A DNA stretch of 64,000 nucleotides, taken from NCBI GenBank assembly GCA_004352715.1, contig SCFE01000005.1:2511523-2575522 (forward strand), read 5' to 3'. Below, piece by piece: positions 50,840 to 63,330 of this stretch. The notes beneath the pieces were generated by a model. It did no database searches. It was given only the letters and a program-made list of their open reading frames with translations, and was not told where the DNA came from. The position numbers were made by a program, and so were the translations under genes. The stretch's first letter is position 1. Each line of letters opens with the position of its first letter. Source of the DNA: Hofstenia miamia. Its lineage: Eukaryota; Xenacoelomorpha; Acoela.

Positions 50840-52324
50840 ATTATTAAATTAAAAATCTAATGGTGTCGATCTTCAGTTATTTTAACGAGGTAAATTTCAA
50901 TCTGTTTCAAATCGATGTATTCATTCGCGTACTAGATTTTTCATTGCAAATTATACGTTTTATTCATGAGCACAGTTTAAATTTACAATATTGCACTAAC
51001 TATAGCAACAGAAAACAACTTTGACAATTATATTCTCTTAAACAAGTATGTCTCACAATGTGGTAGTGTATTAATTTGACCTTGTTTATTTTATAGATCT
51101 CCTTTTATGAAAATTCCAAATATTTATCAATAACATTAAAACACTTATTCCATATTCTCATTCCAAGATAAGCCACTCTTTCCATACAACTGGTCAGTTA
51201 AATTGAATTTAACGTGTGTAGACGCAAGATGTTTCCCCATTTACGAACTAATTCTACGATTTTATGAAATGTAATGCGTTTGTGTCTAGCAGAATTCTAA
51301 TTTCATATTTTATCTACAAAATGATTGACATTGATTTAGTAACGATAAGTGGAGACAATCGTCTGTTCTGTTTAAAAATCTGCATTCCGTTTTCCATGAT
51401 TTTTACTAATAAAACGTTTTTTCTTCAATCTATATTGTGTTCAGTGACTAGCCGCCATTTATGATTTGAAAATGGATGAGACATCGTTTAAGATTATTTT
51501 TTCGAATTTTATATATTTGTTTGTGATATTAATGCGTCTATAGCTAAGATTAATATTTGATATGAGTTGCAATTATGAGTCTTGACGTGGTTTAATAGTC
51601 TCGTCATCTAAAAGGATTGCCTAAATCTTTTAGTCTACCTATCTCCAAATTGAATAAGTGAGTCGAAATCACCCCTTCCTCGATTTATTATCACATCTAA
51701 TCAAGCGTGCTTGCTATCTATATTAGCAGGGCTTGACTTAATCCCCTTTCAAATGCTTTAATATCCACTTAAGTCCGTCAGTCAATTGATCTAGAAATAA
51801 TTTAAATGAATATTGCTACTATCGCAGGCGCAATCAAAAGCCAGTGTTTGGAAGTATGTTTTATTAATCATAGTGCGTTTCTAGTCTGACTATTTTTACA
51901 TGGCTAATTTCCTTATTTTTCTTTAGTCGTCATTTTATTAGGCACCCGGTGACATTTTTTATTAGCAGACTTCCTACTTATTTCAATATTATCCAACTCC
52001 AGTAACTTCACTTGTATCAGTTTGTCTATTACTCCTTGAGGTTTAGCAACTAATGAAAAAATAGACTAAACTCTAGAATTATTTATTCTCCAGTATAGGC
52101 TTATTATTTGAAGTGACGAATCCAGTAAATATACAGTGACTTTCCCATTTAATTTGTTATTGCATATCGTGGTTTTCACTGTAATATCTCCAATAACCTG
52201 ATCTTAACCTTCAACTTCCCGAGGATTTTTCAAACTTTTTCATAATCCTAAAGAGAAATTTTAAACGCTTGTAGCTCAAAAATTATTAACTCTTTGCTCA
52301 ATCTGAAAGCACCTGGTGATAGAG

Positions 52325-52505
52325 GGGAGTCTTCGCGACATCGCACTTTGCGCACCTCACTCCTCAATCGGTTTGGTATATCTTTGCGCATATCAAGCAA
52401 ATCCAACTGCGTTTATGCTTCCATGGGCTCAAAATAAATACCATTAGGTATAGAGAGAATTGAAACATTTCTCAAAAATTTGAAATTTTCAAAAAAATAG
52501 TTAAG
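52325..52505 (+). repeat. Dispersed repeat, copy B
   Basis: Diverged relative of 37190-37385 in the same orientation, lying in the large UNC5 intron. Its ends are not defined. Confidence 0.5.
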
Positions 52506-52738
52506 GGGTAATGGACTTTCAATTTTTTATGCATTAAGTACGTTTGGGGTGTGTACATATCCGAAGTCAGTATATGTGGATTTTAATTGATTTATTGAAG
52601 AACAAATAATCTATAAGAGTAATTAGTGGTTTAGGAGATCTGTAATATATCAGTCTACAAGCTTTTGCATCATTTTATACTACCTTTTTTAATTATAAAC
52701 TATGTATCCAATCACATAGGCTGCATATTTAAAGCTAC

Positions 52739-52773
<35 letters not shown>

Positions 52774-53151
52774 TTGAAAAACAGTTAACGCTTTTGATAG
52801 TCTATTCATTGATAAGAATCACATTCTTCTCAACTATAATCGTAACATTCGTTATTCTTAATGTATCCTTTGCACCTACCAGTCCTTATATATATATATA
52901 TATATATATTCTTTTTATTTTTATACAAGTAATTAGGGAAAGTGTAGTTCATGAAATTTTTAATAAGAAGGATTATTCCTTCAAATCAATGAAAAAATGT
53001 ATAATAGGTAATAAAACTGTTATTTTTAGTTGAAAATGCTTATAAGTTATAGCCTAAATTTTTTCTAATAAGATGTGATAATTCAAACAGTTCGCTCAAG
53101 AAAGAGTAGAATAAGTTGGACAAAAAAATTTCACAAATTGCACATTTTGAG

Positions 53152-53654
53152 CTAACCTCCGTGCCACTTTTCACAGTAAAATTTGTGCAACGACCTTGTA
53201 GTTGTTGGTTGTCCAAAAGTTTTGATTCGGTCTTCGATGTTCCACAGATCGCATGGATTGATTGCTTCCTTGATTACTTTTCTGGTAATTGGCCGTGCTT
53301 GACGTCGATGTATCAAGGGTTTATACAATTCGTAGGTTAATTCGCGCTTGAATTCATAATGTTTTTTATCAAGATCATTTTGTTCATTCATCATCAACCT
53401 GGCGGGTATAGCAGACACATCAATTATTATAAAGAAAACTGCTGATGGCTATCTTCTTGTTTTTCGCTTAAACGAATACCGTCTAACTCAAATTTAGCGA
53501 GCTTTTCTTTACCGCGCTTAGTTTCATTATAAAACTTCACTATTTCTGGTTTTCCATTTTCATGCGTCCTATTTCTCATTCTCAATGACATCTTATTACT
53601 ATTATTGACAATTAAATAAACTTTTATTCTAAATTTGCCAGTACTTGAGTACAA
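53152..53654 (-). pseudogene. piggyBac transposase C-terminal fragment
   Basis: On the minus strand from about 53600 it reads KPEIVKFYNETKRGKEKLAKF, matching the family block KPxIVxxYNxTKGGVDxxD with GVD lost. After a frame change at about 53420 it reads FKRELTYELYKPLIHRR, matching the block LxxELAxxLxxPHIxxR that precedes the C-terminal zinc domain. No termini were found. It is separate from the 5.6-kb remnant, which lacks exactly this part. Confidence 0.55.
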
Positions 53655-56600
53655 ATTTTGCCTGAATGAAACTCTTCTATGGTATTAAATCAGCATCTGA
53701 GAGATTTTCTTTAGTTTTTTATTGAAGTCATCAATTACACTGTCGAATGGAAGAGTTTGTCAAACTTATGAAGTCGCATCGTGTCATTGAAACAGAGCAT
53801 CGTTTAAAGCTGAGAGAATTGCTCGTAATAATAGACACTCAAAGTAATAGAATTCCATCTCTATTACTCCGAAGTTCCCAAAGAGCATGGTGATGAGTTT
53901 TACTACTTCTGGTCAGAGGCCTCTTCGAAATTCTCGATTATTTGAATTGAACACATCTCACAGAACAGTTCTTCCAGTACGAGATATATGATTTATTGTT
54001 TGAAAATAATTATCTACACTGTCAGGTCACTATCTGAAGAAGTGTCTTGATGAAAAACGAAGTAACCGTCCTTTATGCCACGATCAGTATTTTCCGGAAT
54101 GGGAAATATTGAAACTTATACATTTAAATCACACCCACCGGCAAATGCTGGCATATACACTGCAATAGTAAGTGCAAACACAGAATCACAATTCTTTGTT
54201 TTATATTCAAGCTAATTTAGATGTGTCCATCAACATATGTTATGGTATTCAGTTCCTACTTGAATTTAAGAAAGTTGCAGTTTTAGTTTGTTTTTGTGTG
54301 TGCTGGGTTACAATTAGACAAAATTATATTTTCTGTTTTAGAAACCGTTATAGAAAACAGACCTCTATTGGGGAGTATTTGATGAAGTCACATACCACAT
54401 CGCATAATTTCATTTTTTCCCATTTTTTTCAACATACTAGGTATAACCTGTATAACCAACGATGTACGTCTTTACATCTATCATTGCATATATGGATTGT
54501 TGTTTCTTTATAACAATGTGAGCTTAAAAACTTAGTATAAATATCAACGGTAACCTATTAACTCAATAAAATCTCATGCTCAAATGTTTGTGTTCTCTAT
54601 AAAAACAAATAATTTCCATCTTCATCGAAGCTGTTAAACTAGTCATACGTGATGGAAAAGACACCAACTTACAGACACATTAAACAGCTGCTAAGAATTA
54701 GATACAAAGAATGTAAACTTAGATCTTCTAATTATTGATATGAACATGGACTGCTTAAAATACGGCTAGGCCATTTGAAATAGAAGTCGAGTTATCCAAA
54801 ATGTAGGTAGCGTAATTCTCGTTGGAATCGTTGTGTTGCCGCTTGGAGATGAGTGATTTATTCAAAATTTATATTTTGTACACTAATTGGTTGAAGAAAC
54901 AAATTATGAATTTATTTTTTACATAAAAAATTATTAATAAGTAATCAATCATAGACTCAATGATTAGTAATTAAGATTGTTTTCCAATTTAGTTATAAAT
55001 AAACTGGTGATTTTTAATTGCCTCCTATTTTCATTGCTTGCTCACGGATGGCCCGACCTTATTTTAAGCAAGCCATGATATGAATCAGGATTTCATGAAA
55101 CACTTAATTCTAGAGTGAGAATGCAAAACCATTTTCCGCAAAAAAGATAATATCTTGGAGATATTAACAATTTGAGCAATTTGAACAACAGCAACAATTG
55201 AAATTTTATGTTAAAATGTGCCAAAAATAACCAATTTTGAAATATCTGTTAATCGGTGTGTACGTTTATCATCTTAGATTGAAATTTTTTGTTGATTTGT
55301 AGCAGTAAATGCGTGATATGTTGTATAAAAATGGAAAAGTTTGCTTCAATCATTATTATTTGAAAAACTATTTTTTATTTGTAAAACTTATTTGTTTAAC
55401 TATGTTATATACACAAAAGGATGCCAATTTGCAACTAACAAATCAACAAATGATATTTGATATGTAAATTGATCTTTATACCACTTTATTAATATTTAAC
55501 TCTGCGAATTTGGCTCTGATCAAATTGCGGTTTTAGTAGCTTTATTTGGGCGTCAAATGTAAAGATAAATGAGGCAAATGATTGTTAATTTTGCTTTTAC
55601 CTTTAACTTTAAAATACCCAAGACTCTATGATGACAATTTTCACAGAAAGCAACACTATTAATATTTGCAACAGTATATGTACCAAATTATTCATTTGAC
55701 CCCAAAAAGTTCACTTGGGCTACTGTGGAAGTTAAATTCACTCTATGAAATCTTAAACAATAATTTAGAAGTAGCGCTACCAATCAACTATACTTTGGTG
55801 TACGTGCGTTTCGAGTCGTAGACAGACGAAAATCTTAATCATTTTATAATTTAGTTACATTTCATTATCTATTCCTTTAACTACAATTCTAAATTTAGTT
55901 TATTACAATAATTGATTCTTGCTCGCATAAATTGGTGGTTCACTAGTGGAATTCAAAATACTTTTGAAAACATTTTCTAATTAAAATAAGAGTTAGAAGA
56001 ATCTAAAATTGGAGGCCTAAGCGCAATAACAACGGCCCAAATTAATTTCTTTAACAATCCTAAGCCTAGGTCAAAAGTAGCGATTGAAATAATTAATGTT
56101 GAATATTTAATATACATTGAAGGTAATACCAGCTCAAAACCAAATGTCAAGTCTCAACCCAAGCCCAACCTGAAGTAATTGGTTAGCCCAGTCCTCTTGT
56201 TCTATTATTAACATTATTAGAGATGCATATCATACTCATCTACTCAAGTAATCACAAGAATTAGGGCTTCAGTATTGACTACGTAGCTGTTCTAGTATTT
56301 AAAGAGATTTTAAATCTGATTAGTCAATTTCCAAAATTCAGAAGGATATGTGTTTGTGAGTTGCTGTCTTATTTGTGTCAGTTTGAGCAGGTTTACAACA
56401 CGTCCTTTAAAACAATTTATAGACCGATTGTCATTAACTATTTACCTCATTTAAAAGGTTCCATCAATTTTTTATCGGAGCATAGTTTGATTAAATATTC
56501 ACTAGATCCGCAACTACAGTTCTACAATCGCGATAAATAATGGCTTTCTGTTGAAATTCCACAATCATTTAAAAGCAAATATTTTGTAAACAATGGAAGC

Positions 56601-58308
56601 ATGATCGACGCGTAAGATATTGTCTAGAAGACCATTGCTAAGCAAGCTGTAACAACATTTACAGTTAAAGAAAAAACATTTGCTTAAATTAATTCTTCTA
56701 CATTGTTAAAACAATAGTAATTTCATTTGTGGGAAAAACTGCATAAACTGTAGTTTTAAAATATAAGATTAATTTTATGTTGGCAGGAGTTTTCATTTGT
56801 AATCAACAGTGGGTATCATTCCATCTTTCTTATGATGCTCTCTAGGTCGGGAAATGTATTATTATACAATATTGTTGTCTACAAATTCAATATTGTAATA
56901 TTGTGTATAACGTTTTCAACTTCTTCCCAAGGTTATCTCATCACATGGATTTTATCAAAATTCAATGATGACTGTATCACTAGTATTGCTCTATTTTGAA
57001 CCAAATTTATTTGAAACTATACAGTACCGCAAAATCAAATATCGTTGAAATGTTAAATTTACTTATTTGAAAACAAATTTTGGGAAAGTGATCAGCTTGT
57101 ATATGATTCTCTAGATATTTTCTGACCCAAAACTCAGGAGAAATGTGTGTCATTTTATAAAAACAATTATTGATAATGGTAGAGTATTCACAGTTTTTCA
57201 TTTTAAGTATTGATGATGTTATTAATTTGCTAAGTTTTGATTTCGGGTATTGGTATTGTTTTTGTTGTATTTAACACAAGTAGCCACATCATATAGTTAT
57301 AAGGGCTAGTTGAAATTGCATTGAGAATTTATCCAATGACATAAGAGTTGCCTAGTAGGGACACTATAGAGAAAGGCCGACAACAATCATATATTTTTAA
57401 TGGCTAGGATTAGTATAGGTAATAGAAAACCGCTAAACTCATTTGCCCTATTTGCGTAAACAGGAATACAGATACACACTAGTTAGTTTTAAAAATGTTT
57501 TCAGTGTATCTAGGTACCATAATAATGACTAAACGTTGTTTATTTAATTAGATAATAAGTTTAATGACTCCAGAGGTAAATGGTCTCATTACCTGCACGT
57601 TGTTATCTAAAATACATTTTAATTGAAATTACAAATACCTATGAAGAAGTATTTCTTCTAAAATGTTTGAGTCTCATCAAACCAAAATCAGTTTAAATTT
57701 TAACCAAAACCTATATAATGCTCATAATCAGTAAAATTGATTAACATTTAAATGACATTCAATGTGCATCACAATGTTGGCTGTACTTTTGCTTCTGGAA
57801 CTTCGAAATTAATTTTAAAACCATAAAATGCTATAGGATTAATCTTAAACAATTTATCAATGCACAGTACCGACGGTAATCTTCCATTAGAATAGCTGAC
57901 ATTTTTAAAGTTTCGTATTACTTACACACATATTGATTGGATGTCCTTATTGAGGATGCAATTCACACTTTACACTATGATCGATTGACCTAAACAGTAG
58001 TTATCCAACTTCATAATATTGTTAATAAGACTAGATTCCTTCAAAACCCAATATTTATACCTAAAGAAATTGTAAGCAGGACAAATTCTTACCTGTCAGA
58101 TTCTGCGAAATTTCTCCAAGAATATGGAGTTGTTGATTAAATGTTTACATTTTATGAAAACAGAAAGGGTAATATTGATGATAGAGAGCACTGTATCGAT
58201 ACTTTTTCTAATGTCAGTGTAGACAGAACACGTTTGACGCTTGTGGTCTCGTATTATCTACGGCCTCGTATTCCCTACACTTACCCTGATAACCATTTAT
58301 ATTATTAT

Positions 58309-58309
<1 letters not shown>

Positions 58310-58370
<61 letters not shown>
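58310..58370 (+). repeat. GAT trinucleotide microsatellite
   Basis: About 20 copies of GAT. The long open frame with 20 Met codons over it (58141-58434) is an artefact of the repeat. Confidence 0.95.
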
Positions 58371-58920
58371 AATGATAATCATGATAATGGAATTAGTGGA
58401 TTTAGCAGAATGGAAAAAAGAATGGGCCAGGTGATTCGAAATTCAACAGCTACGTACTCTAACTTTATATCTCAACTCCCCTTTGCTATATCCCGCCACA
58501 TTACATAGAAGGTTTAAGACAATAGATCGACTGAAATGTTGAAAGCAAGCATAGCCTAATGTAGACCTATTAGTTTGATGATTGCTTTTTAAGTTGCATT
58601 AATCGTATACTAAGTTGCCTCAATGCACAATTCTTTTAAAATCATCCCGAAATAATTTGAAAGTTATTTTGGCTAATAGCCATTCTTATAATTCTGTTGA
58701 ACGCAAAAGGTTCTCTTCCAATTGCTAATGTAGTTCCTAATAATTGAATTATTCAATTACGAGTAGTTATTGCAATGAACAATACGTTTTAATTTATTCT
58801 TCTTTGACATTTACTGCTACTAAAAAAGAATTTCCTTTAATTACTTTATGACCCTCTTATATGGAAGAAGGTTTGGTTAATCATTTCATATAACAAATAC
58901 AACTTCTTAATATCAGTTAA

Positions 58921-59125
58921 CACTAGAAAGCATGAGTGGTCAGTTTCGACCACTTTGCACATTTTAAATGCATTTGTAATGCCTCATGTAATGAGAATTT
59001 AAATAGAATATTTTGTTCTTCGGACACTTTTCTTTCATTTGCTTTGTTTTCGTTAGTTTTACTTGAATAAGTCAATTCTAACAACTGGATGAATTTAAGA
59101 TATAGAATCGTCAGGCTTTCTAGTG
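58921..59125. mobile_element. piggyBac-type MITE, 205 bp, with TTAA on both sides
   Basis: Perfect inverted ends cactagaaag and ctttctagtg, flanked by ttaa at 58917-58920 and 59126-59129. A further palindrome (gtggtcagtttcgaccac) lies just inside the left end. Open frames across it are not genes. A relative sits at 9351-9552. Confidence 0.85.
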
Positions 59126-59619
59126 TTAACACGTTTACAAAGTACTATTATATTTTGTTCATATTCACTTAGAATTGCATCAGCATTTGGTTTCCTTTTT
59201 CTGGCTTATTATTTTCTAGCTATTATTTTTTTTCACATGTACAGTGTACAAATTGTAGACTCTCATCATAAAAATTGCTGGACAAAGCTTCAGATAGAAG
59301 CTTTGAGTCATTCTAAAAGAAGTGCGACATTTGGTATTCAGGCGTATTTTATCTCCAGAGAAACTTAATAGTAATTTTTTATGAAAAATAGCTTGTTCCT
59401 ATTTTTATTCTAAGTTAATTTTAGGAAAAAACTGATGGTGAAAACCAAAAAAGGAACTGTATTCTAATTGGACCATGCAATATCGGTTCTTCATTTTGTT
59501 TTGACACAAATTCGAACTTGGCGCTAGTATCTGTCGTGAACATAGCACTATTGTACTATTTGCGCAATATTAGGGATGTCGTATTTCACTTGCCGCTGAT
59601 CTTACATTGATTTATTTAG

Positions 59620-59832
59620 TAAATGCCGTGTGGGATGAATGGCTAGAATGGACGCCTTGCTCTCATCTTTGTGAAAAGCACCGCCGCCGTAACTGCTTAG
59701 ATCGTTCCGAGTGTATAGGACATGCTGTCGAACGCAACAATTGCACTGGAGGTCTTTGTATTTTGCAGAATGATCAAATCACTATGCCACGACTACCTAC
59801 GTCCAATCAGAATGGCAACTTCGTTTTTGATG
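59620..59832 (+). CDS. unc5: UNC5-type netrin receptor, exon encoding thrombospondin type-1 repeat 2 and juxtamembrane stem
   Basis: Seen: a 213-nt exon after the acceptor TTTATTTAG (AG 59618-59619), ending GATG before GTATGA at 59833; phase 1 at both ends. It starts VNAVWDEWLEWTPCSHLC, again a WxxWxxW motif, followed by RRRNC, SEC, NNC and GLC, six cysteines in about 35 residues. The repeat is compact: loops between cysteines are shorter than in the first repeat and the CSxTCGxG motif is missing. About 28 polar residues follow (QNDQITMPRLPTSNQNG), as expected of the stem before the membrane helix. The preceding intron is 17.3 kb. The exon that should carry the membrane helix was not seen in the remaining 4.2 kb. 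Known: UNC5 ectodomains are Ig-Ig-TSP1-TSP1, the order found here. Confidence 0.83.
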
Positions 59833-62193
59833 GTATGACCAATTAATCCGCTTAAAGTTAAATTTCTTTACTTGATATTGTGTTAGGGCAATGCCTTCGA
59901 ACACATGAACCCGCGAATGCAATTGAAAATTTGCCAAATTTTTCTAACGGTTCAAAATTGAGATTTTGATCTTCTGAGTCTCAATTGAAAAGTTAAATAT
60001 TGTAATGCTATATTATGCAAATCTTTTCTCATAATTGAGTCCTTATGGCTTATTTCAATCTATTTACAATTGGGCAATTTCAGGTAAACTTAAAAATTTA
60101 GTCATCGCATAATGAAATATGCAGACTTTGGGATTATTCAAAAACCGAAAAATTTCTACGGTAACCTTTGTCAAGATATTCTGAAGGAGACATTTCAACC
60201 GTGATCAATAGCCGGACTAAGCTATCCAGAAATCGTAAATATATAGCAAAGTAGACACTTAACACAAAAATTAAACATTGGGTTTTGGTGCTTTTGGGTT
60301 TCTTAGCCATAGATAGTATACAGACCCAATTGTTGCTTTATTAAAGTATCAATGGCCATAGATAGTATACAGACCCAATTGTTGCTTTATTAAAGTATCA
60401 ATGTTAAAAATATAGTAAAAAAAATGATCTGATTTTATAAATCACAACAAAAGAATCGCTTGCCTTTCACTCCGTATTGTGTGTGTGCACAAAGTATATC
60501 ACTGGCAGCACTCCAAACTAGTTTATTATTTATTCTTACATACGCTACAGTAGAATATTTTGGTTTTAATTTGAATTTTCTTGTCAAAAAAGCATGTTGA
60601 AAAATTCAAGAACTGGAAAATGTTGGGTTGTCCAACACAAAATCTTCTAGTGGTTTTTGGACTGCACCCCAATGATTTGTGTATGTATACTCCACCCAAT
60701 TATTTACGCAACTTTGCTTAAAAGTACGTCTCACTAAATTAGATTTTTATATTGTAATTTTTTTTAAAATCACCGTGAGCAACCTACCAACAGATGGTAA
60801 TTAAACCACGTCCCTCTCTGCGGACGCAACTGGTAGAAACGGGCACATTCATTTTTCAGTCAGGAATGGCTTTAAACCATGTGAATTCGTTGCAGCTGGT
60901 TTATATTATTAACTTTAAACCAATTATAATTAATTTCAACGAAAAAACGTACTTAAGAGCTAGACATTCTGTTCACTAGTTTATTCTGACTAATTCTTGT
61001 ATTTGAGCCTAATATATTCGGGTCCGACCTTCAATCAATTTGACTGCTTAGAACAAGTAGATCGTAAAATTTGGATTTATTACTTGCGAACACGTAAAGT
61101 ATATCACTATCAATACTGTGCGAATACAGACAAGAATATACAAGACAGTAATTTTCTATTTATTCATGATTAATATATAGTATTGCTTGTAGGAGTTCTG
61201 CAAAGTTTTAATAAAAGCCTTGACACATGTATTTTATATTGAGTAATCTCCAATTCTGATTGGACAAACTTATTTAATGCCAACACGCAACAATTGTTTT
61301 GTATATCTTTCTTAATCATTCACGTTATGACATATGTGTTCTTAATGTTTAACTATTTTCCCTACTTCAGCCCAATTATTATACATTCAAATACTTAATA
61401 TAAATTTCATTGGCGAATGTATTATCTGAGTAATTGCATAATAAATTTTTTATATAAAAATTCCTACGTTTCCATTCCAAGTAATTACTTCAATATGAAC
61501 GCCTAGCCACACCAGACAAAACAACACCCAATAAAGCAAATTTTTAGCAGCATTCATTTAAAAGTAATAAACTACACTATTATGGCTTTGAATTCTAAAG
61601 CTCAGAAACCTATTATAAGAGTCTATGATATCAAATAATGGTGTTGAATATTTAAAAATATATGAAATATATGTGGGATTTAAAATCTCTAAATATTCCT
61701 TGTAATACTATACTGGTGTTAAATATGAAAAACCTTTGCCGTGAGTGATTCTTTCACAGTGCAAATTTTTAAAAGCTGGAAACTACAATTTAATATTTGA
61801 TAAAATCGTTTAGAATTTTTGTAGATATTTCAATGGAATTCCAATGTCATGAATTCTATATTGAATCAGCATATTTCGAATATAAACAATGTTTATCCTT
61901 TCTAGTACTAGGACCCACTGATTCAAACAAAATTAGATTCACAAATCTGATTCTAAAATCTGTTAAATCCAATTTTGCACAATGCTGGTAAGCAAATCCC
62001 TGTTTTCTTTTAGTTAATTAATTTTGTCTAAATTTTTTCGGTTTTATCTAGCGTTTCCAATAAAGAAACAGTCATTGTAATTTTGAATAAATGTATTTAC
62101 GTGCAAGATTAATTTGCTTTTATCGTGGAAAGCAGTTAAATTTATTGTATTTTAATTGTGGGAATTGAATCAAGAATTTACGTGCGAATTCAA
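59833..62193. other. Non-coding stretch between UNC5 TSP exon and RING exon
   Basis: Apart from the 49-bp tandem duplication I see nothing here: no membrane-helix exon, no ZU5-like sequence and no clear promoter or polyadenylation signal. Confidence 0.55.
60306..60403 (+). repeat. Perfect tandem duplication of 49 bp
   Basis: Bases 60306-60354 are repeated without change at 60355-60403. The unit starts gccatagatagtatacagac and ends aagtatcaatg. Confidence 0.95.
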
Positions 62194-62406
62194 ATGCCAT
62201 ATGATTTTCGATCAACCACTGTGGAAGATGCCGACACTTCAATGACAAAGCCTGGTCAAAAGCGGAAATATAATGAAATTAGTAAATCCCCTGAGCTAAA
62301 ACAGCAGCAGGGATTACACGATGTTGCAACGTCCACCAACTGCGATGCTCTAGTACCCACTCAAAGTGATTTGGTATCTGTTCTCAGCTGCGCGATTTGC
62401 ATGGAG
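62194..62406 (+). CDS. CHFR-like RING E3 ubiquitin ligase, exon with first RING cysteine pair
   Basis: Seen: an open frame ending SVLSCAICME at a GAG|GTTTCA donor (62407). An in-frame stop lies at 62137-62139 and an ATG at 62194-62196; no strong acceptor is visible between them, so the ATG may be the true start, but an upstream exon cannot be excluded. The 71 codons are polar and low in complexity (KPGQKRKYNEISKS, ELKQQQ), suggesting a disordered linker, and end with the C-x2-C pair that opens a RING. Known: CHFR is an FHA-RING ubiquitin ligase of a mitotic checkpoint; its RING begins CIICQDLLH. No FHA domain is seen in the window. Assignment to CHFR rather than another RING family (such as RNF8) rests on the RING and the sequence after it. 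Confidence 0.7.
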
Positions 62407-63123
62407 GTTTCACCATTATAATTTGCAATATGAAATCCGTTTAATCAATTGCAAGTATACATACTTTCACATTTAATTTCGAAAATTTTTATTAAAATAA
62501 TTTATTTTTCAGTGAGACGCAAGAATGTTTTTTATAGGCCTTTTTTATTATATTTTGAAAACAGCTGTGTGAAGTTCTGACGCACATAATTTGCTAATTA
62601 TCCTATCAAAAACTTTTCTACTTGTGGTGTTGGTTAGTTGTTTACGGAGTAGTTAATTTTTGGTGAAAGCTTGTTGGGTGTGGATCAGAAAAATATGATC
62701 GATTTGCAGTGCTGTGAGTTAGCTAATCATGTGAACAACTAGAATAATGGAATTGTGTTAAAAAAATGTAGACTTTCAAGGTTTTTGTTTCATTAACTGG
62801 AGATATTTCTAAAATTTGTAAAATAAATGATAATTTATTTTGCATATATGTGGTACCTTTTCATTTTGATTTTTATAATTGTATTAAAACTTTTTAATTT
62901 GAAAATAAGCCTACTTTATTTCTTACACTATTTTATTCACTGGGTGACCTGTTATTCCAGCTACCTTGCTACACAATAAATGTGTTGTGCACAACACAAG
63001 CAGTGAATTTAATATTTTTTATCAGAATTGTGTGGGGCAGAACTGCTTCATTGTGCAATACAGTTATTCAGCCAAATTTCCCTTAAAATGCGAACACAAA
63101 TTAGAGAATGGTGATACTTCTAG
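62407..63123 (+). other. Intron inside the RING domain
   Basis: The 717-bp GT/AG intron is phase 0 and falls between the first and second zinc-ligand pairs. It is AT-rich and holds nothing else recognised. Its presence argues against this locus being a processed retrocopy. Confidence 0.75.
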
Positions 63124-63330
63124 ATTCTGCATAATCCAGTGACTTTGCAGCCTTGCCGTCATAACTTCTGCAACGGTTGTGTTTCTCGCTGGGTAGTGAA
63201 CAGAATGAGAAAACACTGCCCCTTCTGCCGCAAACGAATTATTATGTTTACTGTGAACTCTTATCTCAAGGATATTGCTACGGCATTTATTCAGTCGTCT
63301 ATTGAATACAATCGCAGTGACACCAGCGAG
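63124..63330 (+). CDS. CHFR-like RING E3 ubiquitin ligase, exon with the rest of the RING
   Basis: Seen: acceptor CTTCTAG (AG 63122-63123), then ILHNPVTLQPCRHNFCNGC, WVVNRMRKHCPFC, ending SDTSE at a GAG|GTTTTT donor (63331). Spliced in phase 0 to the previous exon it gives C-x2-C-x12-C-x-H-x2-C-x2-C-x14-C-x2-C, a complete C3HC4 RING binding two zinc ions. The segment closely follows human CHFR (SLQPCMHTFC, then LCPTC). After the RING, VNSYLKDIATAFIQSS parallels the CHFR helix after its RING. The alternative acceptor at 63138-63139 (CCAG) would create a stop codon with the first exon. The gene runs off the right edge, so any cysteine-rich or PAR-binding C-terminal region lies outside. Confidence 0.8.

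Larger units (their letters stand above)
42353..59619 (+). other. UNC5 intron 17.3 kb
   Basis: This intron separates the two TSP1 repeats. It carries the Tc1-like element 42685-43965, MITEs at 44191-44559, 49668-49845 and 58921-59125, a long inverted repeat 48950-49508, LINE and piggyBac protein fragments near 48.2 and 53.4 kb, AT microsatellites and a GAT repeat. Stretches 44.6-48.1, 50.0-52.3 and 53.8-58.3 kb show nothing recognisable beyond AT-rich sequence. Confidence 0.65.

Noticed and set aside
58141-58434. 97-codon frame with a run of about 20 Met
   Set aside because: It is a translated GAT microsatellite.
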